A DNA stretch of 10,102 nucleotides from JBOGGN01 sp050744165 (GCA_050744165.1 JBOGGN010000353.1:1-10102), one strand, 5' to 3'. Positions 1 to 7,075 are shown, numbered from the stretch's first letter. The notes: generated from the sequence alone by a model not told the origin. Program-made: numbers and translations.

Positions 1-227
1 CGGGAATCCTGCGCGCCAGCCTCCGCCGGGGCATCGTCGATCGCCTGGGCGTGCCGCCGTCCGCCACCGCCGACGCCATGGCCGCCGTGGTGGCGTCCCG
101 GACCGGCCTCGACCCCGGCATGATCCAAGCGACTGTGGGCGGCCCGGTTCCCACCACCGAAGCCGAATTGGTCGCCTTGGCCGCCAACGCCGACTCGATC
201 CATCAAGGGATGGCCCATGCCCGCTGA
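1..227 (+). CDS. DUF4350-like protein, C-terminal fragment (5' end outside window)
   Basis: The reading frame is open from the left edge (first full codon at base 3) and ends at TGA 225-227, giving about 74 C-terminal residues. The visible peptide has a basic stretch (RASLRRGIVDRLGVPPSA), then an alpha-helical alanine-rich part and a conserved-looking TVGGPVPTTEAELVALA segment. This resembles the C-terminal helical tail of DUF4350 proteins, which usually sit directly before MoxR in actinobacterial DUF4129-DUF4350-MoxR-DUF58 clusters. The gene overlaps the moxR-like gene by 11 bp, so translational coupling is likely. The family call rests on this short tail plus gene order. The function of DUF4350 is unknown; it is usually a membrane-linked protein. 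Confidence 0.6.
   Translation, partial: GILRASLRRGIVDRLGVPPSATADAMAAVVASRTGLDPGMIQATVGGPVPTTEAELVALAANADSIHQGMAHAR
205..210 (+). promoter_or_regulatory. Shine-Dalgarno site of the MoxR gene
   Basis: AAGGGA lies 6 nt before ATG 217 and inside the end of the preceding coding region. It supports 217 as the MoxR start even though the first ~58 residues are low-complexity and not part of the AAA+ domain. Confidence 0.6.
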
Positions 228-1326
228 CACGCCACCCGGCCAGGCCGACCCGCCGCCCGGAATACCCGACCAGACGCCCTACGGGGCCTACCCGCCGCCG
301 GTGCCGGCCGCCGCCCGGCAGCGTCCCCGAGCCGCCCCGCCCCAACACGCCCCACCCCAATACGAGCAGCCCCAATACGAGCAGCCCCGCCAGGCCGTTG
401 AGGCCATCCGCCGAGAGGTGGCCAAGGTGGTTGTGGGCCAGGATGGCGCCGTCTCCGGCGTCATCGCGGCCCTGCTGGTCGGGGGCCATGTTCTGCTGGA
501 AGGGGTGCCCGGCGTGGCCAAGACGCTGCTGGTCAAAACGGTGTCAGCCACCCTCAACCTGCGCTTCAAACGGCTCCAGTTCACTCCCGACCTGATGCCC
601 TCCGATGTACTGGGCCAGCTCATCTACCGCCAGGAGGAAGGAACCTTCCGATTCCGGGAAGGACCGGTCTTCACCAACTTCCTGCTGGCCGACGAGATCA
701 ACCGCACCCCACCCAAGACCCAGGCGGCGCTCCTCGAAGCCATGGAGGAACGCCAGGTCACCACCGAGGGCGACGCCCGCCTGCTACCGGACCCCTTCAT
801 CGTGTGCGCCACCGAGAACCCCATCGAGTATGAGGGCACCTACCCCCTACCCGAGGCGCAGCTGGACCGGTTCCTGTTCAAGCTGATCGTGCCCTACCCA
901 ACACCCGAGCAGGAGCTGGAGATCGTGGGCCGCCACGACCGCGGTTTCGACCCCCGGCAGCTGGCCCAGAGCGGTGTCTCCGCCGTGGCCTCGGCTGCCG
1001 ATCTGGCCGCCGCCCGGGCCGAGCTCGACGCCATTCGGGTCGACCCCGCGGTCCAGGCCTACATCGTGACCCTGGCCCGGGCCACCCGGGACTCCCCGTC
1101 GCTCAACCTCGGCGTCTCCCCCCGGGGCGCCACCATGCTGCTGCGGGCTGCCAAGGCCTGGGCGTGGCTGTCGGGCCGCTCTTTCGTCACTCCCGACGAG
1201 GTCAAGGCGATGGCCAAGCCCACCTTCCGCCACCGCGTCCAGCTCAAGCCGGAGGCAGAACTGGAAGGCGCCACCGCGGACCGCGTGCTCGACGGGCTGC
1301 TGGCGTCGGTCCCCGTGCCGAGATAA
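217..1326 (+). CDS. MoxR-family AAA+ ATPase
   Basis: This 369-residue protein is a MoxR-type AAA+ ATPase, thought to act as a chaperone-like machine working with a vWA-type partner, here the next gene. Residues 1-58 are a Pro/Gln/Ala-rich, probably disordered extension that includes a tandem QYEQP repeat. The AAA+ core follows: Walker A GVPGVAKT (96-103), Walker B LLADEIN (156-162), sensor 1 ATENP (198-202), arginine-finger region LPEAQLDRF (211-219) and sensor 2 GVSPRG with Arg303. A conserved HRVQLKPEAELEG segment lies at 339-351. All catalytic elements are present, so the ATPase should be active. It overlaps the DUF4350-like gene by 11 bp, and its stop shares one base with the DUF58 start (TAATG). 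A start nearer residue 59 would remove the tail, but the Shine-Dalgarno site favours 217. The family is certain; the client is unknown. Confidence 0.95.
   Translation: MPADTPPGQADPPPGIPDQTPYGAYPPPVPAAARQRPRAAPPQHAPPQYEQPQYEQPRQAVEAIRREVAKVVVGQDGAVSGVIAALLVGGHVLLEGVPGVAKTLLVKTVSATLNLRFKRLQFTPDLMPSDVLGQLIYRQEEGTFRFREGPVFTNFLLADEINRTPPKTQAALLEAMEERQVTTEGDARLLPDPFIVCATENPIEYEGTYPLPEAQLDRFLFKLIVPYPTPEQELEIVGRHDRGFDPRQLAQSGVSAVASAADLAAARAELDAIRVDPAVQAYIVTLARATRDSPSLNLGVSPRGATMLLRAAKAWAWLSGRSFVTPDEVKAMAKPTFRHRVQLKPEAELEGATADRVLDGLLASVPVPR
355..384 (+). repeat. Tandem 15-bp repeat in moxR (2 copies)
   Basis: Two adjacent identical copies of CCCCAATACGAGCAG (355-369 and 370-384) encode the repeated PQYEQ unit in the disordered N-terminal tail of the MoxR protein. 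A degenerate, related C-rich stretch precedes them. The copy number could vary by slippage without shifting the frame. Confidence 0.9.
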
Positions 1327-2633
1327 TGCCCGTTCCGACCGGCCGCCTGGCCCTGGCCGTGGCGTTGGCGGCGGTGGTGCTCGTCGCCATCCCGCTGCCA
1401 TCGCCCGTGGGATTGATCATCGTGGCCGGCACCTTGCTGGTGGTCGCCGCGGTGGACGGCCTTCTGGCCCCCCGACCGGCGAGTGTGGAGATCAGCCGGG
1501 ATTTTCCCAGCGTTCTGCCATTGAACGGTGAGGGCCGCATCGCCTGGACGGTCACCAACCCCCTCGGCCGGCGGCTGCGGGTCGGGTTCTCCGACGAGTT
1601 GGCGCCGTCGCTGCACGCCGAGGTGCGGCGGGTGCGGGTGCGGACCCCGCCCCGCGGCAAGGTGACCGCCGAATCCACCATCCGCCCCGACCGGCGGGGT
1701 CGCTTCGAGCCGCGGGAGGTGGTGGTGCGGGTGGAGGGGCCGCTCGGGCTCATGGCCCGGCAGCGGCGGCGGGACCTGCCGGGGGTGCTGCGGGTGTACC
1801 CGCCGTTCGCCTCCCGCAAGGAGGCCGAGCTGCGCATCGAGCGGGCCCGCATCCTGGAGGTGGGGCTGCGCTCGGCGCGGGGCCGGGGCGGGGGCACCGA
1901 GTTCGACCAGCTGCGCGAGTACGGCGTCGACGACGAGTCGCGGCGCATCGACTGGGCCGCCACCGCCCGCGCCGGCAAGACCATCGTGCGCACCTACCGG
2001 GCGGAGCGCAACCAAACGGTGATCGTGGCCCTGGACAACGGCCGCACCATGGCGGGCCAGGTGGCCGGCGTGGCTCGGGTGGAGCACGCCATGGACGCCG
2101 TGTTGATGCTGACGATGGTGGCCACCCGCCTCGGCGACCGGGCGGGCCTGCTGGCCTTCGACCGCTCGGTGCGCACCGTGGTGGCGCCCGGGCACCGGGC
2201 CGACCAGATGACGCGGGTCAGCGAGGCGCTGTACCAGCTGCAACCCGAGCTGGCCGAAAGCGACTATCGGGGGGCGTTCACCGAGACGTTGGTCCGTTTC
2301 CACCGGCGGGCGTTGCTGGTGGTCCTGACCGAGCTGGCCGACCAGGCGCTGACCGACACCCTGTTGCCGGCGCTGCCGCTAATCCTGCGCAGTCACCTCG
2401 TCGTGGTGGCCTCGGTTCGCGATCCGGACCTCGTCGTGTGGTCAGAGGCCCCGGCTCCCGATGCGGGCGCCGCCTACCGCAAGGCGGCGGCGCAGGCGGC
2501 GCTGGCGCAGCGGCGGTGGCTGGCGGCGCAACTTCGAGGGCTGGGGGCCACCGTCGTGGACGCCCCGCCAGGGGCGCTGGCTCCCGCGTTGGCGGACGCC
2601 TACCTCAGGGTGAAGGCGACGGGCCGTCTGTAA
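1326..2633 (+). CDS. DUF58 domain membrane protein (vWA-like partner of MoxR)
   Basis: This 435-residue protein belongs to the DUF58 family, which is routinely encoded next to MoxR ATPases. Two hydrophobic segments (about 8-24 and 28-46) anchor the N terminus. A beta-rich region follows (about 50-160). The DUF58 signature is at 190-210: GTEFDQLREY, then DESRRIDW. After it comes a vWA-like domain starting TVIVALDNGRTM (231-242), where DNGRTM is a variant of the MIDAS metal-site motif, so metal binding may be altered. The start is ATG 1326 in the TAATG overlap with the MoxR stop. An in-frame extension to 1164 exists but would read through moxR and is not credible. The pair probably forms a MoxR/vWA chaperone-type complex at the membrane. 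The cellular role is unproven. Confidence 0.93.
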   Translation: MPVPTGRLALAVALAAVVLVAIPLPSPVGLIIVAGTLLVVAAVDGLLAPRPASVEISRDFPSVLPLNGEGRIAWTVTNPLGRRLRVGFSDELAPSLHAEVRRVRVRTPPRGKVTAESTIRPDRRGRFEPREVVVRVEGPLGLMARQRRRDLPGVLRVYPPFASRKEAELRIERARILEVGLRSARGRGGGTEFDQLREYGVDDESRRIDWAATARAGKTIVRTYRAERNQTVIVALDNGRTMAGQVAGVARVEHAMDAVLMLTMVATRLGDRAGLLAFDRSVRTVVAPGHRADQMTRVSEALYQLQPELAESDYRGAFTETLVRFHRRALLVVLTELADQALTDTLLPALPLILRSHLVVVASVRDPDLVVWSEAPAPDAGAAYRKAAAQAALAQRRWLAAQLRGLGATVVDAPPGALAPALADAYLRVKATGRL

Positions 2634-2637
2634 CCAT

Positions 2638-2705
2638 AACTTAACGTGGTTAACACAAGTACAGGGCGTCCCAGCGCCCCGCACTTGCGTTAACGGTGTT
2701 AAGTT
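2638..2705. repeat. 68-bp imperfect palindrome in convergent junction; possible bidirectional terminator
   Basis: The outer arms 2638-2660 and 2683-2705 match at 19 of 23 positions as an inverted repeat. An inner 5-bp GC stem (GGGCG 2664-2668, CGCCC 2675-2679) has exactly the same centre (2671.5), with a 6-base loop. The arms contain CTTAAC and GTTAAC blocks and end in CAAGT/ACTTG. The element begins 5 bp after the DUF58 stop and includes the stop and last codons of the converging SpoIIM gene. Its place suggests a two-way transcription terminator, but no T-run follows on either side and the outer stem is AT-rich. A regulator site or a remnant of a small palindromic repeat are alternatives. 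The structure is clear; the function is inferred. Confidence 0.75.
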
Positions 2706-3744
2706 GGCTCGGCGCAGGCGACGAGAGGTGGCCGGCAGGCGGTGGCGGCTGGCCGGCGCGGCCGTCGCCGATGAGGGCGCCGCTGTAGCCGGCTGCGGTG
2801 GCCGCCGGGCCGAGCACCGCCACGTAGGTGAGAAACGCCAGTTCCACCGCCACCCCGATGCCGACCCGCACGCCGGTCGACAGGCTGCTCCCCGTCACGA
2901 AACCCTCGATCAGGCCGGCCACGAGCAGTGTGAGGATGGTCCCCAGGATGAGCACCACGGTGCGCTGGCCCTCCTCGGCGAAGGCGGTCGCACGGGGGCG
3001 GTCGCCCGGATCGATCAAGGCCCACCCCAGTTGAAGGCCGGCTGCCCCGGCGATGACGACCGATGTCAGCTCCATCAACCCGTGGGGTAAGACGAGGCCA
3101 TAGAACTTAGGCGTCTGGCCGGCGGCCGCGAAGAGCCCCGCGGCTTGGCCCAGGTTGACGCCGTTGGTGACCAGCACATACACGGTGAGCAAGCCGCCGG
3201 TGATCCCGCCGCCGAAGGCGAGGATGGCCACCTTGGCGTTGTTGAAGTACACCTCGCTGGCGAAGTCCGCCGCTGGCTGGGAGTTGTAGTACGAGGCGAA
3301 GTCGTGGTTCACGTAGGCCTGGCGGACGGCGGCAGGGGCGGAGGCATCCAGGGCGGCGGGGGAGTTGGCAAGCCACACGCCGACGGCTATCGCCGGCGCA
3401 AAGCTGAGCACGAGGCTCACCACGACGAAGGCCCGAGCCCGCCAGAGGGCCGCGGGGAAAGTGCGGGTGAAGAACATCCCCGCCGCCCGCAGCGTCTTCG
3501 GCCGGGTTCCGTACACGATGGCGCCGGCGGCGGCCACCTGCTGGGAGAGGCGGGCGTTCAGGGCTTGGTCGTGGAAGTTCGTCTGGGCGTAGGACAGGTG
3601 GCTGGCGGTGCGCTGGTAAAGGGCGATCAGCTCCTGCAGCTCGGCGCTGGACAGCCGCCCGGTCCCGGTACCGGCGCGCTCGGTCAGCTGCTGGAGCCGG
3701 GCCCAGCTCGGCGCGTTGCGGGCCAGGAACTGGTCGATGTCCAT
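2650..3744 (-). CDS. SpoIIM-family integral membrane protein
   Basis: This 364-residue protein belongs to the 'stage II sporulation protein M' family (PF01944-like), which is widespread in non-sporulating actinobacteria, so the name does not imply sporulation. The start MDIDQFLARNAPSWARLQQL is typical of the actinobacterial subfamily. A soluble helical region (1-100) is followed by hydrophobic segments at about 105-126, 171-193, 216-241, 262-283 and 293-316. The conserved family motifs are NNAKVAILAFGGGITGG (168-184), LPHGLMELTSVVIAGAAGLQ (219-238) and AGLIEGF (276-282). The C-terminal tail (about 330-364) is Pro/Ser-rich, and the last 16 codons plus the stop lie in the palindrome. It is divergent from the RDD gene across 21 bp and convergent with DUF58. 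The long open frame beyond 3744 overlaps RDD on the other strand and is not coding. Confidence 0.9.
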   Translation of the reverse strand: MDIDQFLARNAPSWARLQQLTERAGTGTGRLSSAELQELIALYQRTASHLSYAQTNFHDQALNARLSQQVAAAGAIVYGTRPKTLRAAGMFFTRTFPAALWRARAFVVVSLVLSFAPAIAVGVWLANSPAALDASAPAAVRQAYVNHDFASYYNSQPAADFASEVYFNNAKVAILAFGGGITGGLLTVYVLVTNGVNLGQAAGLFAAAGQTPKFYGLVLPHGLMELTSVVIAGAAGLQLGWALIDPGDRPRATAFAEEGQRTVVLILGTILTLLVAGLIEGFVTGSSLSTGVRVGIGVAVELAFLTYVAVLGPAATAAGYSGALIGDGRAGQPPPPAGHLSSPAPSQLNTVNASAGRWDALYLC

Positions 3745-3765
3745 CCGTTGGCTACCGTAGCCAGG
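3745..3765. promoter_or_regulatory. Divergent SpoIIM/RDD core promoter with 13-bp palindrome
   Basis: The whole spacer between the two divergent genes is 21 bp. It contains the perfect palindrome GGCTACCGTAGCC (3750-3762). Reading right, TACCGT (3753-3758) is a TANNNT box 7 nt before GTG 3766. Reading left, TACGGT (3754-3759) lies 9 nt before ATG 3744. Both distances suit leaderless transcripts. The two -10 boxes share five bases, so only one polymerase could open the site at a time. I see no clear -35 box; such boxes would lie inside the opposite genes. Confidence 0.55.
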
Positions 3766-4743
3766 GTGCAGCCTCGCGGGGCGCAGGTCGTCACGCCCGA
3801 GGCGGTCGTCCTCGATGTCCAGACCGCCGGCCTCGGTTCCCGGATCTTCGCTCGCATCATCGACCTTTTGGTCCAGGGCGCAATCCTGATCGTGCTTCTC
3901 CTGCTCGCCCTGGCGGTGGGCAGCACCGGCGGCCTCGTCATCTTCCTGGCCGGGTCGTTCCTGGTCCTGGTCTGGTACCCGATCGTGCTGGAAACCGTCT
4001 GGCGGGGCAAGACCCTCGGTAAGGCGGCGCTCGGGTTGCGGGTGGTGACCAAGCAGGGCGCCCCGATCCGCTTCCGTCATGCCGTGGTTCGGGGCTTCAT
4101 CGGGCTGCTCGAGGTGATGACCCTCCCCGTGATCGGCGTGCTGGCGATGCTGCTGTCTTCCAAGGATCAGCGGCTCGGGGATATGGCAGCGGGCACCATC
4201 GTCATCCGGGAGCGGGCGGCCGCCGCTGCCACCCCGGCGTCGTCCCTGCCGGCCATCTTCTACCCGCCGCCGGGAACCGAGCCTTACGTGGGCACGCTGG
4301 ACGTGAGTGCGATGACTGCGGGGGAGTACGAGACGGTGCGCTTGTTTCTGCTCCGGGCGCGGGACCTCGATCCTGGATCTCGGACCCGCTTGGCAATGCG
4401 CATCGCCACACCCCTGGTGGCCCGCTGGCACCAACCGGTCCCAGACGGGATGTGGCCGGAGGTGTGGCTTGCGTGCGCCGTCGCCGCCTACCAGCAGCGG
4501 TTCGGCTTTCCCTCGGCGCCCTACGGTGGGTGGGGGGCGCCAGCACCGGGTGTCGGGCCGCCGAGATACTGGCCGCCGCCTTCGGGACCGCCGTCGCAGC
4601 CCGATTACCTGTCCCCGCCTCCGCCGCCGCCCGGGCAGCCGGCGCACCTGCCTCCGCTGGCGACGCCGCCACCGCCTCCTGTCGCCACACCCGCGAGGGC
4701 CCCGTCAACGAGCGCCGGCAGCGGCTTCGTTCCGCCCGAGTGA
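3766..4743 (+). CDS. RDD-family membrane protein with proline-rich C-terminal tail
   Basis: This 325-residue protein carries an RDD domain, a multi-helix membrane domain named after its conserved Arg and Asp residues. These are visible as SRIFARIIDLLV (Arg26, Asp33) and QRLGDMAAGTIV (135-146, Asp139). Hydrophobic segments lie at about 36-51, 57-77 and 112-131, and the family loop WRGKTLGKAALGLRVV is at 79-94. A helical soluble segment follows (about 180-250, including EYETVRLFLLRARDLD), then a Pro/Ala/Gly-rich tail (about 253-325) that is probably disordered. The start is GTG 3766, giving QPRGAQVVTPEAVVLDV as in other actinobacterial members. The frame stays open further left, but only across the antisense of the SpoIIM gene. 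Pairing with a divergent SpoIIM gene next to MoxR-DUF58 is a recurrent arrangement. The function is unknown; transport has been suggested for some RDD proteins. Confidence 0.9.
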   Translation: MQPRGAQVVTPEAVVLDVQTAGLGSRIFARIIDLLVQGAILIVLLLLALAVGSTGGLVIFLAGSFLVLVWYPIVLETVWRGKTLGKAALGLRVVTKQGAPIRFRHAVVRGFIGLLEVMTLPVIGVLAMLLSSKDQRLGDMAAGTIVIRERAAAAATPASSLPAIFYPPPGTEPYVGTLDVSAMTAGEYETVRLFLLRARDLDPGSRTRLAMRIATPLVARWHQPVPDGMWPEVWLACAVAAYQQRFGFPSAPYGGWGAPAPGVGPPRYWPPPSGPPSQPDYLSPPPPPPGQPAHLPPLATPPPPPVATPARAPSTSAGSGFVPPE

Positions 4744-4766
4744 AGGCCGCACGCAGCCTGGACCTG

Positions 4767-4788
4767 ACTCAGCTCTCGTAGCCTGAGT
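4767..4788 (+). promoter_or_regulatory. Predicted promoter and inverted repeat upstream of the cysteine desulfurase
   Basis: ACTCAG (4767-4772) and CTGAGT (4783-4788) form a perfect 6-bp inverted repeat around a 10-base spacer. A TANNNT box, TAGCCT (4779-4784), overlaps its right arm and lies 9 nt before ATG 4794. The likely transcription start is therefore at or just before the ATG. The repeat could be an operator. It could also be a weak terminator hairpin for the RDD gene ending at 4743. No clear -35 box is seen. Confidence 0.4.
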
Positions 4789-4793
4789 GGGCG

Positions 4794-6008
4794 ATGCCCT
4801 CCTATCTCGACAACGCCGCCACGACACCGATGTGCCCCGAGGCGGCGGCGGCCATGCTTCCCTGGCTGGGGGAGCGCTTCGGGAACCCCTCCGGCTCGCA
4901 CTCCGTGGCACGGGCGGCCCGCAAGGCGATAGACGACGCCCGGGAGATTGCCGCCGAGGCGCTCGGTGTTGACCCTGGTGGCGTTATCTTCACCGGCGGC
5001 GGCACCGAGGCCGACAACCTGGCCGTGCTCTGTGCCACCCGCCCGCCTGGCCCCCGCCCGGCTGCTGCCCGCGGAACGACGGAGCCAGCCGCCACGCCAC
5101 CGGCGGTCGTGGTGTGCAGCGCCATCGAACACCACGCCGTCCTCCACGCCGCCCAGGCCAGCGCCACGCCCGCCAACGCGCGCATCGCGCGCATCGTCCC
5201 CGTCCTGCCCGACGGCACCGTCGACCTCGATCGCCTCGTCGAAGCGCTCGACCCCGACGTCCGGGTCGTCTCGATCATGCTGGCCAACAACGAGGTCGGC
5301 ACCATCCAGCCCTTCGCTCGCATCGCCAAGCTGGTGCGCCGCCACGCCACCAACGCGGTGCTCCACACCGATGCCGTCCAGGCCTTTCCCTGGCTCGACG
5401 TCGCCACCGAAGCGGCCGGGGCCGACCTCCTGTCGGTGAGCGCCCACAAGTTCGGCGGCCCCCAGGGGGTGGGCGCCCTTGCGGTCCGCAACGCCATTGC
5501 CGTCGCCCCGTTGATCCACGGCGGCGGCCAGGAACGCGACCGTCGCAGCGGCACCCACAACGTGGCCGGCATCGTGGGCATGGCGGCGGCCATGCAGGCG
5601 ACCGTCGACTCCCGCGCCGAGACGGTCGCACGCGTGAGCCGCCTTCGCGACCGCCTGGCGGACGGCCTCCTCGCCGCCGTGCCCGGCTCTACCGAGACCG
5701 GCGATCGGGCCCGCAAGGTGGCCGGCAACTGCCACTTGTGCTTCGACGGGATCGAGAGCGAGTCGCTGCTGGTCCTCTTGGACGACGCGGGCGTGTGCGC
5801 CTCGGCCGGCTCGGCGTGCACCAGCGGCGCCATCGAGCCCAGCCACGTGCTGGTCGCCATGGGCGTCGAGCGGGAGCGGGCCCTCGGGAGCCTCCGCCTG
5901 TCCCTTGGCACCATCACCACGGACACCGACATCGACCTCGCCCTTCGGGTGGTTCCGGAGGCAGTCGCCCGGCTGCGCGCCACCTCACGGGTGACCGCGG
6001 CCCGCTGA
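4794..6008 (+). CDS. iscS: Cysteine desulfurase (IscS/NifS type)
   Basis: This 404-residue PLP enzyme removes sulfur from L-cysteine to give alanine and an enzyme-bound persulfide. It starts with the family signature YLDNAATTP (4-12). GGTEADNLAV (69-78) and EHHAVL (112-117, with the PLP-stacking His) follow. The PLP lysine is Lys219 in SVSAHKFGGPQG. The persulfide cysteine is Cys342 in SAGSACTSG, on the long loop typical of the IscS-like group I. A Pro/Ala/Arg-rich insertion (about 83-103) makes it slightly longer than many relatives. The stop overlaps the mnmA start by one base (TGATG), so its main partner is probably MnmA. A wider role in Fe-S assembly is possible, since actinobacterial IscS proteins serve several acceptors. 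No scaffold gene is beside it. Confidence 0.94.
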   Translation: MPSYLDNAATTPMCPEAAAAMLPWLGERFGNPSGSHSVARAARKAIDDAREIAAEALGVDPGGVIFTGGGTEADNLAVLCATRPPGPRPAAARGTTEPAATPPAVVVCSAIEHHAVLHAAQASATPANARIARIVPVLPDGTVDLDRLVEALDPDVRVVSIMLANNEVGTIQPFARIAKLVRRHATNAVLHTDAVQAFPWLDVATEAAGADLLSVSAHKFGGPQGVGALAVRNAIAVAPLIHGGGQERDRRSGTHNVAGIVGMAAAMQATVDSRAETVARVSRLRDRLADGLLAAVPGSTETGDRARKVAGNCHLCFDGIESESLLVLLDDAGVCASAGSACTSGAIEPSHVLVAMGVERERALGSLRLSLGTITTDTDIDLALRVVPEAVARLRATSRVTAAR

Positions 6009-7045
6009 TGCGCGTCCTTGCCGCCATGTCCGGTGGCGTCGACTCCTCGGTCGCCGCCGCCCTCCTCCAGCAGGCCGGCCACGACGTGGTAGGCGCCACC
6101 ATGAAGCTCTGGGGCGGCGAGTCCGATTCCGGCTGCTGCTCCGTCGCCGACGTCGAGGACGCCCGCCGGGTGGCCCAGCAGCTGGGCATCATCCACCACG
6201 TGTTCAACTTCACCGGCGACTTCGACCGCCACGTCGTCGACCCCTACGTCGCCGACCACGCTGAGGGCCGCACGCCCAACCCGTGCGTGGCGTGCAACCG
6301 CCACCTCAAGTTCGATCGCTTCCTTCACCGGGCCGACCAGCTGGGCTTCGACGCCATCGCCACCGGCCACCATGCCCGGGTCGTCGCCGACGGCGGCCGC
6401 TGGCGCCTGGTCCGGGGCGCCGATCGGGCCAAGGACCAGTCCTACGTGCTGCACATGCTCGGCCAGGCGCAACTGGCCCGCACCCTCCTGCCCGTCGGCG
6501 AGTACACCAAGGCCGAGGTCCGCGCCCTCGCCGCCTCGCTCGGCCTGCGTACCGCCGCCAAGCCCGACAGCCAGGACGTGTGCTTCATCACCCGAACCGG
6601 GGGCCGAGAGGCGTTTCTTCGCGAGCGCATCCCTCTGCACCCGGCCCGCCTGATCGACCGGGAGACCGGCCAGGAGGTGGGAAAATTGCCCGCCGTGGAG
6701 TTGGTCACGGTTGGACAGAGGCGAGGCGTCGGCGATGTCAGGGCAGAGGGGGAACGCCGCTACGCCCTCCATGTGGATGTGGCCGCGGGGACCGTGACCG
6801 TCGGCTCGGCCCCCGACCTCCTCGACGCCGCGCTGCACGTCCGCGACCTGACGTGGGTCGAGCGTCCGACGCTGCCGGGCACCGCGTTGGAAGTGCAAAT
6901 GAGCGCCCACGGCCGACCCGCTGCCGCCACCTACCACGGGAACGGCGACGTCGCGTTCGTCGAGCCGCAGCGCCGGGTGGCGCCGGGGCAGAGCGTCGTC
7001 TTCTACCAGGGCGACGACGTACTCGGCGGCGGCATCGCGGCCTGA
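6008..7045 (+). CDS. mnmA: tRNA-specific 2-thiouridylase MnmA
   Basis: This 345-residue enzyme makes 2-thiouridine at position 34 of Lys, Glu and Gln tRNAs, using ATP to adenylate the base and sulfur delivered as persulfide. The ATP-pyrophosphatase P-loop SGGVDSS is at 8-14. A GCCS motif (42-45) follows. The nucleophile Cys96 lies in NPCVACNRHLKF (91-102), the tRNA/ATP segment FDAIATGHHARV at 114-125, AKDQSYVLHML at 141-151, and the second catalytic cysteine Cys192 in KPDSQDVCFI. The C-terminal beta-barrel parts (TVGQRRGVG, VSFYQGDDVLGGG-like end) are complete. The length is typical. The start ATG 6008 overlaps the desulfurase stop, which indicates co-translation. No TusA-E relay genes are seen, so sulfur probably passes directly from the adjacent desulfurase, as in other Gram-positives. 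Confidence 0.96.
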   Translation: MRVLAAMSGGVDSSVAAALLQQAGHDVVGATMKLWGGESDSGCCSVADVEDARRVAQQLGIIHHVFNFTGDFDRHVVDPYVADHAEGRTPNPCVACNRHLKFDRFLHRADQLGFDAIATGHHARVVADGGRWRLVRGADRAKDQSYVLHMLGQAQLARTLLPVGEYTKAEVRALAASLGLRTAAKPDSQDVCFITRTGGREAFLRERIPLHPARLIDRETGQEVGKLPAVELVTVGQRRGVGDVRAEGERRYALHVDVAAGTVTVGSAPDLLDAALHVRDLTWVERPTLPGTALEVQMSAHGRPAAATYHGNGDVAFVEPQRRVAPGQSVVFYQGDDVLGGGIAA

Positions 7046-7075
7046 CCCGTCGTTCTGGCGCCGGAATCTGCCGTA

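Noticed and set aside
1164..1325. Upstream extension of the DUF58 gene
   Set aside because: It would read 54 codons through moxR in another frame with an Arg/Gly-rich peptide. The TAATG overlap start gives the expected N-terminal membrane helix.
3145..3765. Upstream extension of the RDD gene by 207 codons
   Set aside because: It is antisense to the SpoIIM gene, and the RDD family begins near VVTPEAVVLD, just after GTG 3766.
4802..6937. A 711-codon open frame on the minus strand across the desulfurase and mnmA genes
   Set aside because: It is antisense to two genes with intact catalytic motifs, and its peptide has no recognisable domain. Long antisense frames are expected in GC-rich DNA.
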